A program made the position numbers and the translations under genes. The notes under the pieces are model-generated. The model saw nothing but the letters and a program-made list of their open reading frames with translations. It had not been told where the DNA came from and did no database searches. Positions 1-4,609 of a stretch of 6,373 bases of DNA are shown piece by piece. Where the stretch lies: contig JAHJOS010000142.1 of NCBI GenBank assembly GCA_018820005.1, positions 1 through 6,373 on the forward strand, in the 5' to 3' direction. The DNA comes from Alphaproteobacteria bacterium (GTDB taxonomy: Bacteria > Pseudomonadota > Alphaproteobacteria > Rhizobiales > Devosiaceae). Each line of letters begins with the position of its first letter. Within the stretch, counting starts at the first letter, position 1.

Positions 1-244
1 CGACATACTGGCAGCCGCCATAATAGCGACGGCCCGGATAGCCCTCGGCGTATTTGTTGGTGAGCACCGAGCCCTGGGCCTCGAGCACCGCCTTGGAGAC
101 GATGTTCTCAGAGGCGATCAGCTCGATTTCGCCCTGCTGGCGGTCGAGTTCATTGCCCATGGCTGTGGCCAGCTCGGGATCGGTCTGCGCGATCGAATTG
201 GTGAAGAAGTTCGGAAACAACGCGGGGGACGTGACAGCGCTCAT
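1..244 (-). CDS. glyA: Serine hydroxymethyltransferase, N-terminal part (runs off the left edge)
   Basis: This cytosolic PLP enzyme interconverts serine plus tetrahydrofolate with glycine plus 5,10-methylene-tetrahydrofolate and is the main source of one-carbon units. Only the first 81 codons lie in the window. The ATG is at 244-242, preceded by GAGG at 258-255. The visible protein is a typical SHMT N-terminus: a short arm, then ELIASEN (residues 41-47) and LTNKYAEGYPGRRYYGG (61-77), a stretch that contributes active-site Tyr and Glu residues, ending in GGCQYV. The PLP lysine would lie outside the window. No frameshift or odd residue is seen. It is the last gene of the minus-strand series and has 265 bases of its own upstream DNA, so it probably has its own promoter. 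The identification is very secure. Confidence 0.97.
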   Translation of the reverse strand, partial: MSAVTSPALFPNFFTNSIAQTDPELATAMGNELDRQQGEIELIASENIVSKAVLEAQGSVLTNKYAEGYPGRRYYGGCQYV

Positions 245-291
245 CGGACAGATACCTCGCGGCTAGCGAAACAGATTGGCATGACAGTGCC

Positions 292-319
292 TTTATCACG
301 CTGGCAAGCGCGATTCCAA
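292..319 (-). promoter_or_regulatory. Candidate sigma70-type promoter for glyA
   Basis: On the minus strand, TTGGAA (319-314) and GATAAA (297-292) are separated by 16 bases. Transcription would start near 285 and give a leader of about 40 bases that includes the GAGG ribosome-binding site. The hexamers were matched by eye and are not close to consensus. The rest of 245-509 shows no gene, only a short direct repeat of GTTCCCC (414-420 and 425-431) and a weak 5-bp GGCGC/GCGCC hairpin (468-484). I did not recognise a riboswitch there. Confidence 0.3.
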
Positions 320-509
320 GGCTGTGAACTGTGGGAAATGGGGTCGGCAGGATACATGGGGGCTCCCGTTACGTGCGGATGGGTGCCCAGGCGAGCGGCT
401 CTACAAGGTTCGCGTTCCCCGATGGTTCCCCATCTCTTCTCGCCAGTCGCGCGAACCCGGTAATTATGGCGCAGAACCGGCGCCAGCGAAAGGGAAACTT
501 CGCGTCGAT

Positions 510-719
510 TCAGGCAAATTTGCCCGTAGAGGGTGCCGCCGGTGGCGCCTCCCCCAGCTTGCGTCGCAGCTTGGCCAGCGCCAATTGCTGCATCTGCGCC
601 TTGCTCGCGGCAACAGGGGCGATCACAATCACTTCCACGCCGCTGTCGGCGTCGATCGCTGCGACCCGCATCTGCCGGCCGATCTGCGAAAACTCGAAAT
701 AGACTTCACCCTGCCCCAT
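510..719 (-). CDS. Small conserved protein, DUF6898-type
   Basis: This is a 69-residue soluble protein of unknown function. It begins MGQGEVYFEFSQIGRQMRVA, continues with a region predicted as beta strands (AIDADSGVEVIVIAP, residues 21-35), then a short helix (QMQQLALAKLRRKL, 42-55) and a Pro/Ala-rich tail. This matches the pattern I associate with DUF6898, a short family in alphaproteobacteria. That name comes from memory, not a search. There is no signal peptide, membrane segment, cysteine pair or catalytic motif. The ATG at 719 fits the conserved N-terminus but has no clear Shine-Dalgarno sequence. The gene lies between the L,D-transpeptidase terminator and the glyA upstream region, on the same strand as both. 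Its coding status is supported by the family-like pattern rather than by length. Overlapping open frames on the plus strand look like shadows. Confidence 0.75.
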   Translation of the reverse strand: MGQGEVYFEFSQIGRQMRVAAIDADSGVEVIVIAPVAASKAQMQQLALAKLRRKLGEAPPAAPSTGKFA

Positions 720-757
720 GCAGCCACATTAGCAAGATTCTGCGCCGCGCCAAACAA

Positions 758-785
758 CAACGCCCTCCACGATGGGAGGGCGTTG
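758..785 (-). terminator. Strong intrinsic terminator after the L,D-transpeptidase gene
   Basis: A perfect 11-bp stem, CAACGCCCTCC at 758-768 and GGAGGGCGTTG at 775-785, encloses a 6-base loop. On the minus strand the stem is followed by TTGTTTG, a T-rich tract. It begins 23 bases beyond the transpeptidase TGA (811-809). The orientation and U-tract point to termination of minus-strand transcription, so the downstream DUF6898-type gene needs its own promoter or read-through. Confidence 0.85.
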
Positions 786-808
786 CAGCGATCAAAAGAC
801 GGTAGCGG

Positions 809-1393
809 TCAGGCCGATTCGAAGCTGACCTTGCCCTGCTCGTCGAATTTGTAGACGTCGTCGCGGAAGCTGACCGTGCCCTGACGGTTGGCCCAGGCAG
901 TGATGTAGGTGGTGTGCAGCGGCACGCGCGCCTTGCACTCCACATCCAGACGCTGGTTGGATTCGAACTGGGCATCGACCTTGGCCTGGTCCCAGTCGCC
1001 ATTGTCGCGCAGCAGCCAGTTCACCAGCGAATTGACGCCCTCGACGCGCACGCAGCCGGACGAATGGAAGCGGGCGTTTTCGTCAAACAGCGCCTTGGCT
1101 GGGGTGTCGTGCAGATAGCAATCATAGGGATTGAAGAAGTTGATCTTGCAATGGCCCATCGAATTGGCCGCGCCCGGCTCCTGGCGATACATGTAGTTGA
1201 TCGCATTGCCCAGATTGTTCCAGTCGATGCTGGTGGGCGATATTTCATTGCCCTTGCCGTCATAGATATGGATATTCTGCTTGGCCAGATATTCGGGATC
1301 TTCGTTCATGTATTTGGTCAGATCGCGCTCAACCAGCGACTTTGGCACGTGCCAATACGGGTTGAAATTGATCTGGGTCACCTTGGACGCCAT
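809..1393 (-). CDS. 3' piece of the split L,D-transpeptidase: catalytic YkuD core (unlikely to be made on its own)
   Basis: This open stretch after the TAG contains a usable-looking ATG at 1393, giving 194 residues. That methionine is residue 228 of the full protein, inside TPIMASKV, and aligns with TPMMSS in E. coli YcbB. It is a structural residue of the domain, not a dedicated start, and no Shine-Dalgarno sequence precedes it. The segment carries the catalytic features: YLHDTP with H322, then HSSGCVRV with C341, 19 residues apart as in YcbB, plus the usual NPYWHVP and GHCKINFFNP blocks. Started here it would lack a signal peptide and the first strands of the fold, so it would be cytoplasmic and probably unfolded. 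Automated annotation may list it as a separate L,D-transpeptidase. Confidence 0.45.
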   Translation of the reverse strand: MASKVTQINFNPYWHVPKSLVERDLTKYMNEDPEYLAKQNIHIYDGKGNEISPTSIDWNNLGNAINYMYRQEPGAANSMGHCKINFFNPYDCYLHDTPAKALFDENARFHSSGCVRVEGVNSLVNWLLRDNGDWDQAKVDAQFESNQRLDVECKARVPLHTTYITAWANRQGTVSFRDDVYKFDEQGKVSFESA

Positions 1394-1438
1394 GATCGGG
1401 GTGGCGCGATCGACGCGACCGACAACGGCGGTGTGGCG

Positions 1439-2074
1439 CTATTCGACCATGCCGTCATTGACGGCCTCGATCGTTGCGGCCGGAATATTGACCACGACAT
1501 AGCGCGGGTTGAGGTTGGCGGCCATGCTCTGAACCCGGGTGAAGTTCAGATAGAGCTGCTGCAGGCGCTGCTGGGCCGGCACGGCCATGGCATACCAGGT
1601 CGCTTCGTCCACCTGCCCGGTGATCACCAGGCCGTGGCGGGCCTGGAACTTGCGCACACCGGCGTCGGTTGCTGCGTCATAAACATCGCTGACATTGTCG
1701 ACCATGCCCATGTCGCCCGACGAAATCAGGCGACGCTTCAGCGCCACAACGGCGCGCGAAGAATTACCCAGCGTGAGCTTATAGGCTTCCTGCGGAATTT
1801 CTTCCCAGCCGCCAGCGGCCACGAAGGGCTCGTACTGGGAAATGGCCAGCTGCAGATTGTAGACCGTGTCGAATGACAGGATCGGCTCATTGGTGGCGAT
1901 CAGCGCTTCGGCCGCCGAGGTATTGCCGCCCTGGTCGGCATCACGCAGCACGCGATTGCGCTCGAACAGGTCGAAAATGGAGTCATTTTCCTGCGCGCGC
2001 AACACGCTCGGCATCGCCAGAGAGGCGCCTGCGATTGCCGAATAGCGAAGGAGAGAACGTCGATTGAGCCGCAT
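1439..2074 (-). CDS. 5' piece of the split L,D-transpeptidase: signal peptide plus peptidoglycan-binding domain
   Basis: This is the part that should certainly be translated, 211 residues ending in TAG. The N-terminus MRLNRRSLLRYSAIAGASLA has a twin-arginine pair, a moderately hydrophobic core and a likely cleavage site near VLRAQ (24-28), so export by Tat is possible and by Sec not excluded. Residues about 100-170, containing LGNSSRAVVALKRRL, GVRKFQARHGL and GQVDEATW, form a PG_binding_1-type three-helix domain. The last 20 residues are only the first strands of the YkuD domain. If stable, the product would be an exported peptidoglycan-binding stub with no catalytic residues. Truncated products of this kind are often degraded. 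Confidence 0.6.
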   Translation of the reverse strand: MRLNRRSLLRYSAIAGASLAMPSVLRAQENDSIFDLFERNRVLRDADQGGNTSAAEALIATNEPILSFDTVYNLQLAISQYEPFVAAGGWEEIPQEAYKLTLGNSSRAVVALKRRLISSGDMGMVDNVSDVYDAATDAGVRKFQARHGLVITGQVDEATWYAMAVPAQQRLQQLYLNFTRVQSMAANLNPRYVVVNIPAATIEAVNDGMVE

Positions 2075-2112
2075 TGATTCACCCGAATTGTCTGGCCGAC
2101 AGAGCAACACAC

Positions 2113-2141
2113 TAATTACCATCGCCAAGCGCTGGTCACAA
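2113..2141 (-). promoter_or_regulatory. Weak candidate promoter of the L,D-transpeptidase gene
   Basis: On the minus strand TTGTGA (2141-2136) lies 17 bases before TAATTA (2118-2113), the latter preceded by TGG as in an extended -10. Transcription would start near 2105, about 30 bases before the ATG. The -10 is a poor match, so this is only the best pair I can see between the ldtR terminator and the gene. Two GGTCA copies (2134-2138 and 2145-2149) overlap the -35 area. Confidence 0.22.
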
Positions 2142-2240
2142 CGCGGTCAAGCGCAAGTGAACCAGTCCACAAGATTACCGGGAAATTTACGCTGCAATGG
2201 TTTCCAAGCCGTAATGGCACCGAATGGGCCGGGTTTGGGG

Positions 2241-2276
2241 CAAAAATGAGAACGCCGGCCCTTCTGGACCGGCGTT
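2241..2276 (-). terminator. Intrinsic terminator of ldtR
   Basis: AACGCCGG (2251-2258) pairs with CCGGCGTT (2269-2276). The inner bases can add a 2-bp extension past one mismatch. On the minus strand the stem is followed by CTCATTTTTG, so a run of five U lies four bases after the stem. It starts about 44 bases beyond the ldtR stop and separates ldtR from the transpeptidase promoter region. Confidence 0.75.
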
Positions 2277-2319
2277 TCGCCAACAGTGTGGCACTGCAGC
2301 AACAGATGGGTGGGAGAGC

Positions 2320-2829
2320 CTAGAGCTTATAGAGGATCTGATCGACCCAGAAGCGCTCGAGGCGGGCGAGAGCCTTGTTGAGGCCGTCGAATTCGTCGTC
2401 GCCCAGGCCGCCGACCTTGTCGATCGACTTGAGGTGACGGTCATAGAGCTCGTCGATGACTTCAGCCACTTCTTCGCCCTTGGGGGTGAGCTTGATGCGC
2501 ACCGAACGGCGGTCGGAACGCGAACGCTCCTGGAAGATGTAACCGGTCTGGACCAGCTTCTTGAGATTGTAGGAGACGTTGGACCCCAGGTAGTAACCGC
2601 GCGAGCGCAGTTCACCGGCGGTCAGCTCGGCATCGCCGATGTTGAACATCAGCAGCGCCTGCACCGGGTTGATATCATCCCACCCCATGCGGTCGAACTC
2701 ATCCTTGATGAGATCGAGCAGGCGGCGGTGAAGACGCTCAACCCGGGAAACAGCTTCCAGATAGAGCGGCTTCAAGCTCGGAGTGCGTTCGGGGGCGATT
2801 GCCTCGGCTGCGTTGGATTTGAATGCCAT
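2320..2829 (-). CDS. ldtR: MarR-family transcriptional regulator, LdtR-type
   Basis: This 169-residue protein should be a dimeric DNA-binding regulator. Dimerisation helices at both ends (about 20-48 and 120-165) flank a winged helix. The helix-turn-helix spans roughly 53-96, with DAELTAGELRSRGYYLGSNV and the recognition helix NVSYNLKKLVQTGY, and the wing is RSRSDRRSVRIKLTPKG (102-118), with the Asp-Arg-Arg typical of MarR wings. Sequence style and its place directly upstream of an L,D-transpeptidase match LdtR of Candidatus Liberibacter asiaticus, an activator of the L,D-transpeptidase gene ldtP linked to osmotic tolerance. That function is inferred for this organism. The protein has no cysteine, so direct cysteine oxidation cannot be its signal. 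The ATG at 2829 has GAGG (2838-2835) at tight spacing. The stop is TAG (2322-2320). It has its own terminator and an AT-richer upstream region, so it is probably transcribed separately. Confidence 0.88.
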   Translation of the reverse strand: MAFKSNAAEAIAPERTPSLKPLYLEAVSRVERLHRRLLDLIKDEFDRMGWDDINPVQALLMFNIGDAELTAGELRSRGYYLGSNVSYNLKKLVQTGYIFQERSRSDRRSVRIKLTPKGEEVAEVIDELYDRHLKSIDKVGGLGDDEFDGLNKALARLERFWVDQILYKL

Positions 2830-2854
2830 TTAAGCCTCACTGTTTGGACGTCTG

Positions 2855-2994
2855 TGCGATTTTTCGCATCTCATGAGCCTAAAATACGGCGACCATTCTA
2901 AGATCGCCCTAAGCAGCGTGATTAAAAGCATCTTACTGGAATGCAATGAGAATTTGGCTTTATTCTTCGTTACACCAGTTGAGAAAATTGTAAC
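2855..2994. promoter_or_regulatory. AT-richer region upstream of ldtR with inverted repeats (candidate operators)
   Basis: The 221 bases between ldtR and the DUF6163-type gene hold no gene and are clearly lower in GC than their flanks. Symmetric elements here are TGCGA (2855-2859) with TCGCA (2864-2868), four bases apart, and GTTACA (2969-2974) with TGTAAC (2989-2994), fourteen bases apart, so about 20 bases centre to centre. A TGCAATG word (2942-2948) recurs in the transpeptidase upstream region. These are possible sites for LdtR autoregulation, but nothing here proves binding, and I could not fix a convincing -10/-35 pair. Confidence 0.3.
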
Positions 2995-3050
2995 CTTACG
3001 GCGGTGTGAACGGCCGGAGCGGTAACAATAGGCTGACGGGAAGGAGCCGG

Positions 3051-3440
3051 TCAGTCGCCGGCGTGGGCGCGCCGCATGCGCAGGTTCAGGCCCAGAATTG
3101 CAACGATCGAGACCAGCAGAACCAGGCGCAGGGCAAAGCCGACTGCCGACATGGTGACATCGGTGCTGCCCAGGAGATAAAGCGCCAGTTCGACGCCGGT
3201 CGCGCCCAGCAGCAGCGCCGCGCCCCAGCTGGCCTTGATCCACAGTCCCACCGCCGCGAACAGCCGCGCCAGCGCGAAGATGCCCAGATAGACAAAGCCC
3301 GTCATGCCCATTGTCGCCAGCGGGCTGACCGCGCCAAGGTTGACGCCCAGCAGGCGCGCCGCGTCACTCAGGCCCAGCAGCAGGCAGAGGATGGCGACGA
3401 TGCGGATATAGATGCCGATGGTGGGTGCGTTCAGATCCAT
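3051..3440 (-). CDS. Four-helix inner-membrane protein, DUF6163-type
   Basis: This is a 129-residue hydrophobic protein with about four transmembrane helices (roughly 9-30, 45-66, 70-92 and 100-120) and a basic tail beginning RMRR, suggesting a cytoplasmic C-terminus. Charged or polar residues such as D26, R29, R59 and E84 in or near helices may matter structurally. It matches what I recall of DUF6163, a Hyphomicrobiales family found between hemB and the ldtR regulator. The family name is from memory and no function is known. The ATG at 3440 has no Shine-Dalgarno sequence, and a good -10 ends only six bases upstream, so its mRNA may be leaderless. It diverges from hemB across 95 bases and precedes ldtR on the same strand by 221 bases. 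Confidence 0.8.
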   Translation of the reverse strand: MDLNAPTIGIYIRIVAILCLLLGLSDAARLLGVNLGAVSPLATMGMTGFVYLGIFALARLFAAVGLWIKASWGAALLLGATGVELALYLLGSTDVTMSAVGFALRLVLLVSIVAILGLNLRMRRAHAGD

Positions 3441-3446
3441 GGCGCG

Positions 3447-3475
3447 TTTCTACCCGCCTGAGCGGGATGCGACAA
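3447..3475 (-). promoter_or_regulatory. Candidate promoter of the DUF6163-type gene, giving a leaderless mRNA
   Basis: On the minus strand TTGTCG (3475-3470) and TAGAAA (3452-3447) are separated by exactly 17 bases. Six bases, CGCGCC, separate the -10 from the ATG at 3440, so initiation at the usual distance would fall on or next to the A of the start codon. The spacer contains a perfect 5-bp palindrome, CCCGC-CTGA-GCGGG (3453-3466), which could be a binding site. Confidence 0.45.
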
Positions 3476-3483
3476 GCCGGAGC

Positions 3484-3511
3484 TTGGACGGACGGCCTGG
3501 CACTGCTAAAC
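3484..3511 (+). promoter_or_regulatory. Candidate promoter of hemB
   Basis: TTGGAC (3484-3489) and CTAAAC (3506-3511) are 16 bases apart. A start near 3518 would give a leader of about 18 bases carrying AGGAG (3525-3529). It lies back to back with the divergent minus-strand promoter, with only eight bases between the two -35 elements, so both may share regulation. Confidence 0.4.
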
Positions 3512-3535
3512 CGCTGGCCAACACAGGAGATCAAT

Positions 3536-4549
3536 ATGGCCGAGCCCTGGACCAGGCACGACATGGACTTTTTGGCAGGACGCCGGCTGCGGCGGACCCG
3601 ACGTACCGCCTGGAGCCGCGCCATGGTGCGCGAGACCGTGCTGACGCCGGCCGATCTGATCTGGCCGCTGTTCGTCATCGACGGGCACAATGAGAAGACC
3701 CAGATCCGCACCATGCCCGGCGTCGAGCGGCTCAGCGTTGATCTGTGCGTCGAGGCGGCCCGTGCAGCGCGCGATGCGGGCATTCCCGCACTGGCGCTGT
3801 TTCCCAATACGCCCGATCATCTGCGCAGTGAAAACGGCGCCGAAGCCTATAATCCGGACAATCTGATGTGCCGGGCGCTCAGCGCCATCAAGAGCGCCGT
3901 GCCCGAGATCGGCCTGATCGCCGACGTGGCGCTCGACGAATATTCCAGCGACGGCCAGGACGGCCTGGTGCGCGACGGCGAAATCCTCAATGACGAAACC
4001 ATCGCGGTGATGATCAAGTCGGCGCTGGTGCAGTCCAGGGCCGGTGCTGACATCATCGCCCCGTCCGACATGATGGATGGCCGCGTCGGCGCGATCCGCG
4101 AGGCGCTCGATGACAATGGCTTCGAGCAGACCCAGATCATGGCCTATGCCGCCAAATACGCGTCCTTCTATTATGGGCCGTTCCGCGAGGCTGTGGGCAC
4201 CGGCAGCCGTCTCAAGGGCGACAAGCGCACCTATCAGATGGATTATGCCAATTCCGACGAGGCCCTGCGCGAGATCGAGCAGGACATTGCCGAAGGCGCC
4301 GACAGCATCATGGTCAAGCCCGGCCTGCCCTATCTCGATATCGCCCGCCGGGCGCGCGACAATTTCAACATCCCTATCTACGCCTACCAGGTGAGCGGGG
4401 AGTACGCGATGATCGAGATGGCCGCCGCCGCCGGCGCCATCGACCGCAAGGGCGCCATCCTAGAGAGCCTTCATGCCTTCAAGCGCGCCGGGGCCAATGG
4501 TGTGCTGACGTATTTCGCCCTCGAAGTGGCGCGCGATCTGGCGCGCTAA
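3536..4549 (+). CDS. hemB: Porphobilinogen synthase (delta-aminolevulinic acid dehydratase)
   Basis: This cytosolic enzyme condenses two 5-aminolevulinate molecules to porphobilinogen, the second common step of haem and other tetrapyrrole synthesis. The 337 residues cover the whole TIM-barrel family. The two Schiff-base lysines are visible: K207 in MAYAAKYASFYYGPF and K261 in SIMVKPGLPYLD. The metal-site segment DVALDEYSSDGQDGL (130-144) has Ala and Asp where zinc enzymes have three Cys, so this is the cysteine-free, magnesium-type class common in alphaproteobacteria. The N-terminal arm RRLRRTRRTAWSRAMVRE is also typical. I chose the ATG at 3536 because AGGAG sits six bases upstream and MAEPWTRHDMDFL looks like the family start; the frame is open further upstream to a GTG at 3425, but that would overlap the divergent gene and its promoter. 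The stop is TAA. The gene is intact. Confidence 0.98.
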   Translation: MAEPWTRHDMDFLAGRRLRRTRRTAWSRAMVRETVLTPADLIWPLFVIDGHNEKTQIRTMPGVERLSVDLCVEAARAARDAGIPALALFPNTPDHLRSENGAEAYNPDNLMCRALSAIKSAVPEIGLIADVALDEYSSDGQDGLVRDGEILNDETIAVMIKSALVQSRAGADIIAPSDMMDGRVGAIREALDDNGFEQTQIMAYAAKYASFYYGPFREAVGTGSRLKGDKRTYQMDYANSDEALREIEQDIAEGADSIMVKPGLPYLDIARRARDNFNIPIYAYQVSGEYAMIEMAAAAGAIDRKGAILESLHAFKRAGANGVLTYFALEVARDLAR

Positions 4550-4563
4550 GGTCACATTTGTGT

Positions 4564-4587
4564 GCCCGCCCCTCTTGCAGGGCGGGC
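4564..4587 (+). other. GC-rich hairpin just after hemB
   Basis: GCCCGCCC (4564-4571) pairs perfectly with GGGCGGGC (4580-4587) around an 8-base loop, 14 bases after the hemB stop and 22 bases before the RDD start. No U-run follows on either strand, so it is not a standard intrinsic terminator. It could be an imperfect terminator, an mRNA 3'-end stabiliser or a block that lowers RDD expression. Its position favours the RDD start at 4610 over the in-frame GTG at 4562, which would put the hairpin inside the coding region. Confidence 0.5.
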
Positions 4588-4609
4588 CACACATCCCAAT
4601 CTGAGTGTC

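Larger units (their letters stand above)
809..2074 (-). pseudogene. L,D-transpeptidase (YkuD, YcbB-like) interrupted by an in-frame TAG
   Basis: L,D-transpeptidases are exported enzymes that make 3-3 cross-links in peptidoglycan or attach proteins to it, through a catalytic cysteine. From the ATG at 2074 to the TGA at 811-809 the frame is continuous except for codon 212, TAG (1441-1439). Read through, it gives 421 residues: a signal peptide (1 to about 28), a peptidoglycan-binding domain (about 100-170), and a YkuD domain that starts at RYVVVNIP (191-198) and carries H322 and the S339-G340-C341 active site. Both sides of the stop match one family alignment, with VNDGMVE before it and RHTAVVGRVDRATPI after it, so this is one gene and not two neighbours. 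The start at 2074 is preceded by GGGTGA; an upstream in-frame TTG (2128) would place extra residues before the signal peptide. The stop may be a real nonsense mutation, a base-call error or a read-through codon. The first two are more likely. Confidence 0.85.

Noticed and set aside
399..431. A stretch with a GGTTCGCGTTCCCC segment resembling a tRNA T-arm.
   Set aside because: No acceptor stem, anticodon arm or D-arm could be built around it on either strand.
245..509. A possible riboswitch or structured leader upstream of glyA.
   Set aside because: I found no recognisable aptamer pattern, only a short GTTCCCC direct repeat and a weak 5-bp hairpin. The candidate promoter would leave only about 40 bases of leader.
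324..854. Plus-strand open frames of 60-176 codons upstream of glyA and across the small DUF6898-type gene.
   Set aside because: They have mixed, arginine-rich composition and no family resemblance, and cross the transpeptidase terminator. The minus-strand gene explains 510-719 better.
809..1393. Interpreting the transpeptidase halves as two deliberately separate genes.
   Set aside because: The second ATG is a conserved internal residue without a ribosome-binding site, the catalytic half would lack an export signal, and the YkuD fold would be cut after its first strands.
914..1876. A 320-codon open frame on the plus strand, antisense to the L,D-transpeptidase gene, which also spans the TAG site.
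   Set aside because: The opposite strand carries an unmistakable transpeptidase. The antisense product is His/Ile/Val/Gly-rich with no recognisable domain, and starts at GTG without a ribosome-binding site. It is a GC-rich shadow.
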